DNA from: an uncultured Bacteroidales bacterium
Lineage (GTDB): Bacteria; Bacteroidota; Bacteroidia; Bacteroidales; UBA4417
Length of the DNA stretch: 58,731 nt
Direction: 5' to 3'
NCBI GenBank assembly: GCA_903879715.1
Contig: CAIRMR010000037.1
Coordinates: 1-58,731 of the forward strand
How positions within the stretch are numbered: position 1 is the first letter of the stretch; every line of letters starts with the position of its first letter. Shown here piece after piece: positions 16,061 through 24,465 of the stretch. A program made the position numbers and the translations under genes. The notes under the pieces are model-generated. The model made no database searches and had not been told where the DNA came from. It was given only the letters and a program-made list of their open reading frames with translations.

Positions 16061-17722
16061 ATGCTACTGCATTTGTCAGTCGAAAATTTTATACTTATCC
16101 CGAAACTCGAAATCAACGTGCACAAGGGTTTTACCTGTATTACCGGTGAGACCGGTGCCGGGAAATCAATCCTTGTAGGCGCACTTTCGCTTATTCTCGG
16201 ACAACGTGCCGACACATCGGTACTCAGGGATAAGAACCTGAAATGTATTGTAGAAGGAAGCTTTTTAATCGAAGGATATAATCTGAACTCCATTTTCGAA
16301 GCCAATGACCTTGATTATGAGGCTACTTCAGTATTCCGTCGCGAAATAAATCCACAAGGGAAATCGCGTGCTTTTATTAATGATACTCCTGTAAATCTGA
16401 ATATCCTCAAGGAAATAGGAGAGAGGCTGGTGGATATTCACTCTCAACATCAAACACTGGAATTAAATGATGCAGCCTTCCAGCTTGGAATGGTCGATTC
16501 ATATTCAGGAAAACCTCAAACGCTGGTTTTATACAGGAAATTATTTAACGAATATAATTCACTGAAAGCTGAGTTGGATGAGAATATCTACAAAGAGCAA
16601 CAAAGCGTAAATGAAAAGGAATTCCTCAGTTTCCAGTTTGAGGAACTGGAAAAGGCTAACCTGACGGCAAATGAACAGCAGGAAGCCGAAGAAGAACTTG
16701 AAATCCTGACACATGCTGAAGAAATTAAAACCCGTACATTTTCTGCTCTTGGAATTCTTTCGGATAATGAACTGAATGTCAGTGACAAACTTTCGGAAAT
16801 AAAACAACTGCTTGAGCAGGCTTCCCGTTTCAGTCACCATTTGTTGCCTCTGACCGAAAGAATTAACATAAGCCTTATTGAAATTAAAGATATTGCAAAC
16901 GAACTTCGGGACTTCTCCGAACAGGTTCATTTTGATGCCGAAAGGATTGAGAAATTGAGCCTGCGCCTGGATATGATTTATCACCTGGAACAAAAACACA
17001 GGGTTCAATCTCTGCCTGAGCTCATTGCTATAATGAATGAATTATCCGATAAACTTTTTGCAATCGGATCACTTGAAACCCGCATTGCTGAATTAAAAGA
17101 AGTGTTGTCAAAAAAAGAAAGTGAACTTTTAGAAGCTTCTACTGTTCTTTCTAAGCAAAGAATGGCAGTAATACCAACTATTGAGACCGAAATGCGTAAT
17201 GTGCTGGAAAATCTTGGTATGCCTTCAGCAATATTTAAAATTAAAAAGGAAACATTGGCGTATTTTTCAGCAACAGGAACTGATAAAATTACATTTCTCT
17301 TTTCTGCCAACAAAGGCAGCGAAATCCGTGAAATTCAAAAAGTGGCGTCAGGTGGTGAATTATCACGGCTTATGCTTGCGTTAAAATCTCTGGTTCTTAA
17401 CCGAAGCTTACTGCCTACCGTACTTTTCGATGAAATTGATAGCGGTGTTTCTGGAGATATTGCCGGAAAAGTTGGCAGTATAATGCGATCAATGTCGAAG
17501 CACATGCAGGTTATTGCCATTACTCATCTTCCCCAGATTGCGGGAAAAGCTGACAGTCATCTGCTGGCATATAAAGAGGATGGTGGTACATCAACGGTTT
17601 CGAGTTTGAGAGTGCTTTCAACCGAAGATCGTGTAAACGAAATTGCACGGATGCTTAGTGATGAAACCATAACAGAATCAGCTAGAGTAACTGCCCGTGA
17701 GTTACTTAATTACAAAAATTAA
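16061..17722 (+). CDS. recN: DNA repair protein RecN
   Basis: A 553-residue SMC-like ATPase of double-strand break repair. Walker A is GETGAGKS (residues 29-36). A Q-loop region (DIHSQHQTLELND) follows, then a coiled-coil middle part (about 150-370, Glu/Lys/Leu-rich). The ABC signature is VASGGELSRLMLALK and Walker B is VLFDEIDSGVSG, with the D-loop and ITHLPQIAGKAD after it. Length and domain order match full-length RecN. It ends the bamD-recN run; no terminator with a long T-tract is obvious before fabI. Confidence 0.95.
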   Translation: MLLHLSVENFILIPKLEINVHKGFTCITGETGAGKSILVGALSLILGQRADTSVLRDKNLKCIVEGSFLIEGYNLNSIFEANDLDYEATSVFRREINPQGKSRAFINDTPVNLNILKEIGERLVDIHSQHQTLELNDAAFQLGMVDSYSGKPQTLVLYRKLFNEYNSLKAELDENIYKEQQSVNEKEFLSFQFEELEKANLTANEQQEAEEELEILTHAEEIKTRTFSALGILSDNELNVSDKLSEIKQLLEQASRFSHHLLPLTERINISLIEIKDIANELRDFSEQVHFDAERIEKLSLRLDMIYHLEQKHRVQSLPELIAIMNELSDKLFAIGSLETRIAELKEVLSKKESELLEASTVLSKQRMAVIPTIETEMRNVLENLGMPSAIFKIKKETLAYFSATGTDKITFLFSANKGSEIREIQKVASGGELSRLMLALKSLVLNRSLLPTVLFDEIDSGVSGDIAGKVGSIMRSMSKHMQVIAITHLPQIAGKADSHLLAYKEDGGTSTVSSLRVLSTEDRVNEIARMLSDETITESARVTARELLNYKN

Positions 17723-17875
17723 GATTACTGTTTTTTCACTACCTTTAACAAAGTTTTATTTGCATAGAACTTGCCAGCTTTTTTAAGCACAGATTTCTAT
17801 TAACCAAAGCAGCACTAAATAATAGTTACCTCAATAGAAAAATCAAAAATTGAATTATTAATTAAACCCAATACA

Positions 17876-18742
17876 ATGGCTTACAATTTACTTAAAGGGA
17901 AAAAAGGCATCATTTTCGGTGCGTTGAACGACATGTCAATCGCATGGAAAGTGGCAGAAAAAGCATATGAAGAAGGTGCAGAGTTTGTCCTTACCAATAC
18001 ACCAATGGCACTTCGTTTAGGCGATACGGATAAACTGGCGGAAGCCACCGGTTCTATTGTTGTAGCTGCTGATGCTACCAGTATTCAAGATCTTGAAAAT
18101 CTGTTTGCTAAAACACTGGAACATTTTGATGGTAAAATTGATTTTATTTTACATTCCATAGGTATGTCACCCAACGTGCGTAAAAAAATTCCTTATGATT
18201 CGGTGAGCTATGAAAATTACCTGAAAACAATGGATATTTCAGCTATTTCATTCCATAAGGTTATTCAGACAGCCAAGAAATTCGACGCATTAAATGAATG
18301 GGGATCAATAGTAGCACTTTCGTATGTGGCTGCTCAACGTACTTTATTCGAATATAATGATATGGCTGATGCCAAAGCAGCATTGGAAAGTATCGCACGG
18401 AGTTTCGGCTACATTTATGGCCGGGAGAAACATATCCGTATAAATACCATTTCCCAGTCACCAACATTGACGACTGCAGGCAGCGGTGTTAAGGGGATTG
18501 GCGGACTGATGGATTTTACCGAGCGGATGTCACCTCTTGGCAATGCTACTGCTGCTGAATGTGCTGATTATTGCCTGACTCTTTTCAGCGATCTTACCCG
18601 TAAAGTTACCATGCAAAACCTGTTTAATGATGGCGGCTTTTCAAGCATGGGTATGAGTGCTCGTGCAATGGAAATGTATAACAAAAGTCTCGATTGCCGC
18701 GAATGTCATGATCATCCGGATAATTGTAAAATAGAGGAATAA
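17876..18742 (+). CDS. fabI: Enoyl-[acyl-carrier-protein] reductase FabI with Cys/His-rich tail
   Basis: A 288-residue short-chain dehydrogenase that performs the last reduction of each fatty-acid elongation cycle. The nucleotide-binding N-terminus is GKKGIIFGALNDMSIAWKVA. The catalytic pair Tyr150 and Tyr160 with Lys167 (SY..9..YNDMADAK) fits the FabI spacing Y-x9-Y-x6-K. HSIGMSP and NTISQSPTLTTAGSGV are further family segments. The C-terminus is odd: residues 271-288 (SLDCRECHDHPDNCKIEE) add a compact C-x2-C-H-x-H-x3-C cluster beyond the usual end. This could bind a metal or simply be a lineage extension. Gene start at the ATG at 17876 is clear. Confidence 0.93.
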   Translation: MAYNLLKGKKGIIFGALNDMSIAWKVAEKAYEEGAEFVLTNTPMALRLGDTDKLAEATGSIVVAADATSIQDLENLFAKTLEHFDGKIDFILHSIGMSPNVRKKIPYDSVSYENYLKTMDISAISFHKVIQTAKKFDALNEWGSIVALSYVAAQRTLFEYNDMADAKAALESIARSFGYIYGREKHIRINTISQSPTLTTAGSGVKGIGGLMDFTERMSPLGNATAAECADYCLTLFSDLTRKVTMQNLFNDGGFSSMGMSARAMEMYNKSLDCRECHDHPDNCKIEE

Positions 18743-18836
18743 TCGCTCTGAATATTTATTCATTACTACAGACTGCCTGTACCAAGAATTATAATCCTGG
18801 AATCTGATAGATGAAGATTCTATGTAATCCTTTTTT

Positions 18837-20486
18837 ATGAAGAATTTAGGTAAACCATTGATCTTAATATTATCAATATTGGCAATCATAGGTTTCGGGT
18901 CATGTCATGATCTTAAAAAAAAGGCTGACCTGATCATTTATAATGCAAAAATATACGCGCCTGACAGTGTTATGAAGGGTGTTAATTGCATTGCAGTAAA
19001 AAAAGGAATTATTATAGCAGTAGGAACTGACGCAGAAATCAGGAGCCGGTATTGGGCACCGGAAAACATCAATGCTTCAGGTGCTACAGTTTATCCTGGT
19101 TTTACTGATGCTCATTCTCATTTTACTGGTTTTGCCCAAGGATTGCGATATGCCGATCTTTCCCAGGCTCATTCATTCGACGAAGTAATAGGTATTTTAA
19201 AAGGATACCGAAAACTACATCCCGAAGGATGGATTGTGGGTCGTGGCTGGGATCAGAATAACTGGCCGGGGAAGGCATTTCCTGACAATCAGGAGCTTAA
19301 TAAGGTATTCCCTGGCATTCCGGTTGTTCTTACACGTGTTGATGGCCATGCGGTGCTCGCCAGCGAAGCTGCAATTAAAACAGCAGGAATTTCAATGCCT
19401 GTTAAAAAAGGCGAAGCTATTTTTAATAATGGTAATTTTTCTGGTATATTTCTTGAAAGTCTGGCAGATAAGCTAAGAAATATGGTCCCTTTGCCTACTG
19501 CTGGTGAAATGACTGAATACCTGGTTGTTGCAACCAAACTATGCCACGAAGCTGGACTTACTGCAGTAACAGATGCAGGACTCAATAAATCAGAAATACT
19601 CCTTCTCGACTCCTTGCAGAAAGCCGGTAAAATTACCTTGCGTATTGATGCCTGGCTTAATCCAACTGAAGAGAATTTCGACTACTTTATGAAGGATACA
19701 GTTTATCATACTCCATTTTTAAGAGTAGGCGCAATGAAAATGTATGCCGATGGAGCATTAGGATCACGCGGTGCCTGCCTGTTAAGTCCATACCTTGACG
19801 ATTCGCATAACAAGGGAATCCTGGTGACATCACCTGTTGAACTTGCAGCAGTATGTAAACTTGCATATAAATATGGATTTCAGATTAATACACATGCTAT
19901 CGGAGATTCAGCTGTTCGGATGGTGTTACATACATATGCTAAGTTTCTGAAGCCTGGTGATAATCGCCGATGGAGAATTGAACATGCCCAGGTAGTAAAT
20001 GAAAATGATTTTGCTTTTTTTGCAAAGTACCATATTGTACCATCTGTTCAGGCAACTCACGCAACATCTGATATGGATTGGGCCGGGCATAGGCTTGGTT
20101 ATGTGAGACTAAAGAATGCTTATGCTTATAATAGACTTCTCCAACAGAATGGCTGGCTGCCGAATGGTACTGATTTTCCAGTTGAAAGTATTGACCCTAT
20201 TAGAACCTTTTATGCATCCGTTGCCAGGAAGGATGCAGATGGCGAACCTCTGGAAGGCTTTCTGATGGAAAATGCACTTTCACGGATAGATGCATTAAAG
20301 AGCATGACTATATGGGCCGCAAAATCATGTTTTGAGGAAAAGCGGAGAGGAAGCATTGAAGTTGGGAAAGCAGCTGATTTCACAATACTTAATACAGATA
20401 TTATTAAAGCACCAGAAGCTAAACTGTTGATGACAAAAGTCCTTTATACGATAGTTGATGGGAAAATAGTGTATAAAGCCAGGTAA
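18837..20486 (+). CDS. Amidohydrolase-family lipoprotein (YtcJ-like)
   Basis: A 549-residue predicted lipoprotein. The lipobox is GFGSC (Cys23). The amidohydrolase domain has the metal-binding HxH in DAHSHF (His93, His95), later histidines in INTHAIGDSAV and RIEHAQV, and an acidic residue in GTDFPVE. This is the YtcJ/AepA-like group, metal-dependent hydrolases of amide or related bonds in which the true substrate is usually unknown. The lipobox puts this enzyme in the periplasm or on the outer membrane, whereas many relatives are cytoplasmic. It stands alone; the downstream region is a repeat. Confidence 0.85.
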   Translation: MKNLGKPLILILSILAIIGFGSCHDLKKKADLIIYNAKIYAPDSVMKGVNCIAVKKGIIIAVGTDAEIRSRYWAPENINASGATVYPGFTDAHSHFTGFAQGLRYADLSQAHSFDEVIGILKGYRKLHPEGWIVGRGWDQNNWPGKAFPDNQELNKVFPGIPVVLTRVDGHAVLASEAAIKTAGISMPVKKGEAIFNNGNFSGIFLESLADKLRNMVPLPTAGEMTEYLVVATKLCHEAGLTAVTDAGLNKSEILLLDSLQKAGKITLRIDAWLNPTEENFDYFMKDTVYHTPFLRVGAMKMYADGALGSRGACLLSPYLDDSHNKGILVTSPVELAAVCKLAYKYGFQINTHAIGDSAVRMVLHTYAKFLKPGDNRRWRIEHAQVVNENDFAFFAKYHIVPSVQATHATSDMDWAGHRLGYVRLKNAYAYNRLLQQNGWLPNGTDFPVESIDPIRTFYASVARKDADGEPLEGFLMENALSRIDALKSMTIWAAKSCFEEKRRGSIEVGKAADFTILNTDIIKAPEAKLLMTKVLYTIVDGKIVYKAR

Positions 20487-20514
20487 CTTTTGTTCACGAT
20501 ATTGGTTTCTTACG

Positions 20515-20665
20515 GATTCACAAATCAAAATTCAAAATTCAAAAATCACAAATCACAAATAGAAAATACTCCCCTTCGGCTGGCTTTGACTACGCTCAGC
20601 CTATGTCACTCGGGTAATAATCGTAAATCATCATTCGTAAATCGTAAATCTTCATTCGTCAATAA
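20515..20665. repeat. Dispersed intergenic repeat
   Basis: An AT-rich stretch with direct repeats (AAATTCAAAATTC, ATCACAAATCACAAAT), a small hairpin (GGCTG 20578-20582 with CAGCC 20597-20601) and a second direct repeat (ATTCGTAAATCGTAAATC). This is the kind of degenerate dispersed repeat common between Bacteroidota genes. A reading frame crossing it is not credible. Confidence 0.45.
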
Positions 20666-20752
20666 AATTAACCTTTCGAAAGAAAAATACTGTGGTGTTT
20701 CGGCAATGTTGTCTACAACTGCTAGGTTGATTACTGAAATTAAAGTCGTTGA

Positions 20753-21439
20753 TTAATCAGTTAGCTTGATCAATGATTTTTCAGCTACATTTTTCAGAAC
20801 AAAAATTAATTCACTAAAAATCATTGCGGTAGCTCCCCACATAAATTCACCTCCAACTTCAAAACCAGGTGCAATGACCTGTACTCTGTTTTTGAATGTG
20901 ATAGTTTTATTTACAATTCTGTCAGTGTTGATTTCCTTAAAAACATCTATTTCTATAACTCTTTGAACTTCGGTTGCATCCGGATGAAAATCAGGACGTT
21001 GAGTAGTGTAAGCAATGTAAGGGTTAATGACAAAATTACTCGGTCTAACATAAAACCGGCTTAATTGTCCCAGGATTTCCATTTGGGAAGGAATTATTCC
21101 TATCTCTTCCTCCGCTTCACGCAAAGCAGTGTGCGCAAAATCAATATCCGTTTCCTCTGATTTTCCACCTGGCATGCTTATCTGGCCTGAATGTGCACCA
21201 TCATATTCATTTCTGAGAATAACCACGGTGTGCAAACGGTTTTTATAGGGATATAAAATAATGAGTACGGCACTCTCAATGGCATGTTCCGGAGTTATAC
21301 CTATTTTAAGGTCGTTCACCCGCATTTCAGGCGCAAGTCGCAAATGTGCATCAACTCCCGGAAGAGGTAATGAAAGTTCAGTTTTCAGCTTTTCGAAAAA
21401 AGCTTTAGTAATAATATCAGATGTAAAAATAAAATTCAT
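20753..21439 (-). CDS. Nudix hydrolase, CoA-pyrophosphatase-like
   Basis: A 228-residue protein with a complete Nudix box (residues ~91-114: GGKSEETDIDF..ALREAEEEIG) that binds the divalent metals used to cut a nucleoside-diphosphate bond. The surrounding sequence (HSGQISMPGG before the box, FVINPYIAYT after it) is that of the NudL/YeaB group, whose members hydrolyse coenzyme A or acyl-CoA to phosphopantetheine and ADP. The segment LRNEYDGAHSGQISMPGG supports this over generic Nudix families. It is transcribed divergently from clpS, with about 130 bases between starts. Confidence 0.87.
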   Translation of the reverse strand: MNFIFTSDIITKAFFEKLKTELSLPLPGVDAHLRLAPEMRVNDLKIGITPEHAIESAVLIILYPYKNRLHTVVILRNEYDGAHSGQISMPGGKSEETDIDFAHTALREAEEEIGIIPSQMEILGQLSRFYVRPSNFVINPYIAYTTQRPDFHPDATEVQRVIEIDVFKEINTDRIVNKTITFKNRVQVIAPGFEVGGEFMWGATAMIFSELIFVLKNVAEKSLIKLTD

Positions 21440-21545
21440 ACTTTAAGAATAATTTTGTTGCAAATTAAACTTAAAATAGCTTGAATTTGTTTTATCAGAA
21501 AGAAAAATAAAATCAGATGAGGAATATTTGTTTTTAGGGATGTAG

Positions 21546-21553
21546 TATCTTTG
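21546..21553 (+). promoter_or_regulatory. -7 promoter box for clpS
   Basis: TATCTTTG fits TAnnTTTG, 17 bases before the ATG. A TTTG at 21527-21530 is only 15 bases upstream, shorter than the preferred spacer. Confidence 0.5.
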
Positions 21554-21570
21554 CACCAAGAGAATTTGTC

Positions 21571-21843
21571 ATGAAAAAGCAACAAACCAAACCTTTAAAT
21601 TCAATTGATCAGTTATTGAACAGCAGGAATGAACTCATCCTTTTTAATGATGATGTGAATTCCTTTGATTTTGTAATCGAAAGCCTGGTTGAAGTTTGCG
21701 ATCATGATCTTGCGCAGGCTGAACAATGTGCCTTAATTGCACATTTTAAAGGAAAATGTGGAATTAAATCAGGAACATTATCCGAATTGACTCCAATGAA
21801 TAATGAACTCAATACCAGGGGAATATCCACTATTTTGGCTTAA
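21571..21843 (+). CDS. clpS: ATP-dependent Clp protease adaptor ClpS
   Basis: A 90-residue adaptor. The motif LILFNDDVNSFDFVIESL (residues 23-40) is the ClpS signature: it binds N-degron substrates and hands them to the ClpA/ClpC N-domain. AEQCALIAHFKGKCGIKSG continues the fold with the conserved A..A...H..G spacing. Length is typical. It overlaps no other gene; the M48 protease gene starts 16 bases downstream, so the two are probably co-transcribed, placing two protein-quality-control functions together. Confidence 0.93.
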   Translation: MKKQQTKPLNSIDQLLNSRNELILFNDDVNSFDFVIESLVEVCDHDLAQAEQCALIAHFKGKCGIKSGTLSELTPMNNELNTRGISTILA

Positions 21844-21859
21844 TTTACTTACTTGTATT

Positions 21860-22666
21860 ATGAATAAGATTTTAAAAAACGTTTTTGCGCTTCTTTTCGG
21901 GATAATTATTGTGTCGTGCGCAACAGTTCCAATCACTGGCCGCAAACAGTTAAAGTTGCTTCCTGACAGCATGATAGCTGAAATGGGCCAATCAAATTAT
22001 GCAACCTTTCTTAAAGAAAACCCGGCAGTTAGTCCTCCAACCAGGCAATCGTCAGAGGTTACTGCTGTTGGTATCCGTATCAGCAAGGCTGTCGAAAAAT
22101 ATATGAAAGATAATGGATTATCAAAGCAAATAGAAGGGTACAAGTGGGAATTTAATGTAGTTGATAGCAAGGAAGTAAATGCATGGTGCATGCCTGGTGG
22201 TAAAGTCGTTGTTTATACCGGCATATTACCGCTCACCAAAGACGATGCTGGCCTGGCTGTGGTTATGGGTCATGAAATAGCCCATGCTATTGCAGACCAT
22301 GGAAATGAACGGATGAGCCAGGAATTGGCTGTGCAGGCTGCAGGGATAGGATTGCAGGTTTATATGCAACAAAAACCTCAGATGACTCAGGATATTTTCC
22401 TTTCGGCATTTGGTGTAGGTTCTCAATTGGGAATTCTGGGTTATTCCCGTCAGCACGAACTTGAAGCAGATAAACTAGGCTTGGTTTTTATGGCTATGGC
22501 TGGCTATGATCCCGAACGCGCTGTTACTTTCTGGCAGGAAATGTCGAAAGTTGGTGGCAGTAAACCTCCGGAACTCATGAGTACCCACCCAAGCGATGAA
22601 CGGCGTATTGCTCAGATAAAAGCATTTTTGCCGGAAGCAAATAAATACTATGTAACTAAGCCTTAA
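21860..22666 (+). CDS. M48 family metalloprotease lipoprotein
   Basis: A 268-residue lipoprotein with a lipobox at VSC (Cys20). The zinc site is HEIAH (138-142), with the third ligand region in HELEAD (199-204), followed by LGLVFMAMAGYDPERAVTFWQEM, the hallmark of periplasmic M48 proteases such as LoiP and BepA. These degrade misfolded outer-membrane proteins. I start the gene at the ATG at 21860; a longer frame from 21803 would overlap clpS and destroy the signal peptide. A strong terminator lies downstream at 22818-22862. Confidence 0.9.
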   Translation: MNKILKNVFALLFGIIIVSCATVPITGRKQLKLLPDSMIAEMGQSNYATFLKENPAVSPPTRQSSEVTAVGIRISKAVEKYMKDNGLSKQIEGYKWEFNVVDSKEVNAWCMPGGKVVVYTGILPLTKDDAGLAVVMGHEIAHAIADHGNERMSQELAVQAAGIGLQVYMQQKPQMTQDIFLSAFGVGSQLGILGYSRQHELEADKLGLVFMAMAGYDPERAVTFWQEMSKVGGSKPPELMSTHPSDERRIAQIKAFLPEANKYYVTKP

Positions 22667-22817
22667 TGAGCAGGTAAATAAATGAAAATTTCAGATAAAT
22701 ATTACTTAGCTCAGGCTTTTTTCATCATCGGAAATTAAAAAATGCAGTCACGTTTAATAAATCACTGAAAGATAATTTTGAATCATATAAGTCCTGTCAT
22801 TTAATTGTATAATTTAG

Positions 22818-22862
22818 CTGAGAATCTTTAAGCCGCGGCTTTACTAAAGATTCTCAGTTTTT
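22818..22862 (+). terminator. Intrinsic terminator
   Basis: A 13-bp perfect stem CTGAGAATCTTTA (22818-22830) with TAAAGATTCTCAG (22845-22857), loop containing the palindrome AGCCGCGGCT, then TTTTT. It lies 150 bases after the M48 gene and just before the NfeD gene. Confidence 0.85.
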
Positions 22863-22876
22863 AATTCTATACTGTC

Positions 22877-23344
22877 ATGTCCTGGTTATTGATAATAATG
22901 CTTATTGTTCTTGGAGTAATTTTTTTACTTCTCGAAATTCTTGTTATTCCCGGCACTACACTGGCAGGAATATTAGGTTTTGCTTTGCTTTTTGTCGGAA
23001 TATGGCAGGCTTATGCTTCAAAAGGCATTGTTGAAGGACACATAACTCTGGGAGCCACTTTGGTGGTAACAGTCATTACATTATATTACTCCTTTAAAGC
23101 CGGAACCTGGAAACGAATGGCATTAAAAACCACCGTTGATGGTAAAATGGATCAGCTTGAAGGAATTACTATTAAAGAGGGAGATACCGGAACTTCAGTT
23201 TCAAGGCTTGCACCTTCAGGTAAAGCTATGATAAACAACGATATCGTTGAAGTTCATACCTATGGAGAATTTGTCGATCAGGAAAATGAAATCATTGTTA
23301 TTTCAGTTAAGGATAACAAAATTATTGTAACCACTAAAAAATAA
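22877..23344 (+). CDS. Short NfeD-like membrane protein
   Basis: A 155-residue protein with two or three transmembrane helices (about 3-25, 28-47, 55-75) and a C-terminal OB-fold-like domain ([38 protein letters not shown]) typical of NfeD. It lacks the ClpP-like protease domain of long NfeD proteins. Short NfeD proteins are encoded next to SPFH/flotillin genes and are thought to stabilise or act with them. Here the flotillin-like gene follows after 5 bases, so the pair is an operon. Start codon is the ATG at 22877. Confidence 0.88.
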   Translation: MSWLLIIMLIVLGVIFLLLEILVIPGTTLAGILGFALLFVGIWQAYASKGIVEGHITLGATLVVTVITLYYSFKAGTWKRMALKTTVDGKMDQLEGITIKEGDTGTSVSRLAPSGKAMINNDIVEVHTYGEFVDQENEIIVISVKDNKIIVTTKK

Positions 23345-23349
23345 AACAC

Positions 23350-24348
23350 ATGGATCCACTGTTTTCAATTATTGCCATTGGCGTAGCCTGCTTAGTCGGG
23401 TTATGGATTATTTTTTACTTTATACCTGTTGGATTATGGTTCACAGCATTGCTTTCAGGTGTAAAAATTTCCCTGCTGCAACTGGTATTTATGCGCTGGC
23501 GGAAAGTACCACCGTCAGTAATTGTATCCGCGCTTATCACTTCAACCAAGGCCGGATTAACTCTTTCACGTGACCAGTTAGAGGCTCATTACCTGGCTGG
23601 TGGCAGAGTAAAATCAGTAGTTAATGCATTGATTTCTGCTGACAAAGCCAATATCCCTCTGGATTATAAATCTGCAACTGCCATCGATCTGGCAGGTCGT
23701 GATGTATTTGAAGCAGTTCAGATGTCGGTTAATCCAAAAATACTCGATACTCCTCCTGTAGCTGCAGTAGCAAAAGATGGTATTCAGCTGATAGCAAAAG
23801 CCAGGGTAACTGTTCGTGCCAATATTAAACAACTTGTGGGCGGAGCAGGAGAAGAAACTGTACTTGCCAGGGTTGGTGAAGGGATTGTTTCCTCTATCGG
23901 TAGTACTAATTCACATAAAGAAGTACTTGCTAATCCAGATACGATCTCAAAAGTAGTTCTGGCTAAAGGCCTTGACTCAGGAACAGCATTTGAAATTCTT
24001 TCAATTGATATTGCTGATATTGACGTAGGTAAAAATATTGGTGCAATGCTTCAGATGGACCAGGCTAATGCAGATAAAAATATTGCCCAGGCACGTGCCG
24101 AAGAACGCAGGGCCATGGCTGTAGCCAACGAGCAGGAAATGATAGCCAAAGCCCAGGAAGCCAGGGCAGCAGTTATCCTGGCCGAAGCCGAAATTCCTAA
24201 AGCTATTGCTGAAGCTTTCCGCACCGGAAACCTCGGAATCATGGATTATTATAAGTTTCAGAATATCCAGGCCGATACCCGCATGCGTGATTCAATTACA
24301 GATCCTAATCAACAGCGTAAAGGTCAAACCGGTAAAAAGGGCGAATAA
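23350..24348 (+). CDS. floA: Flotillin-like protein FloA
   Basis: A 332-residue SPFH-family protein anchored by an N-terminal hydrophobic hairpin (about residues 4-26 and 35-45). The SPFH domain spans about 50-220 ([54 protein letters not shown]). An Ala/Glu-rich helical segment (about 235-280, [27 protein letters not shown] in part) drives oligomerisation. FloA (YqfA) organises membrane microdomains and affects fluidity. The upstream gene is its NfeD partner. An intrinsic terminator closes the operon at 24379-24406. Confidence 0.93.
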   Translation: MDPLFSIIAIGVACLVGLWIIFYFIPVGLWFTALLSGVKISLLQLVFMRWRKVPPSVIVSALITSTKAGLTLSRDQLEAHYLAGGRVKSVVNALISADKANIPLDYKSATAIDLAGRDVFEAVQMSVNPKILDTPPVAAVAKDGIQLIAKARVTVRANIKQLVGGAGEETVLARVGEGIVSSIGSTNSHKEVLANPDTISKVVLAKGLDSGTAFEILSIDIADIDVGKNIGAMLQMDQANADKNIAQARAEERRAMAVANEQEMIAKAQEARAAVILAEAEIPKAIAEAFRTGNLGIMDYYKFQNIQADTRMRDSITDPNQQRKGQTGKKGE

Positions 24349-24378
24349 ATACAGTTTGAAACTGAAATCGTTTTTTGA

Positions 24379-24406
24379 AAGCCCGGGCAATATTCCGGGC
24401 TTTTAT
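24379..24406 (+). terminator. Intrinsic terminator of nfeD-floA
   Basis: Stem AAGCCCGG (24379-24386) with CCGGGCTT (24395-24402), then T-rich sequence. Confidence 0.8.
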
Positions 24407-24426
24407 TTTTTTAACCATTTTGGTTG

Positions 24427-24460
24427 TAAATTTGTTAATGGCACTAAGGAACGAAAGGAG
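24427..24460 (+). promoter_or_regulatory. Promoter box and Shine-Dalgarno sequence of the RelA/SpoT gene
   Basis: TAAATTTG (24427-24434) fits the -7 consensus. AAGGAG (24455-24460) lies 5 bases before the ATG at 24466. A good Shine-Dalgarno sequence is unusual in this window, where most starts have none. Confidence 0.45.
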
Positions 24461-24465
24461 AAGAT

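Noticed and set aside
20490-20756. 88-codon frame on the + strand
   Set aside because: It is composed of low-complexity repeat sequence and overlaps the end of the Nudix gene.
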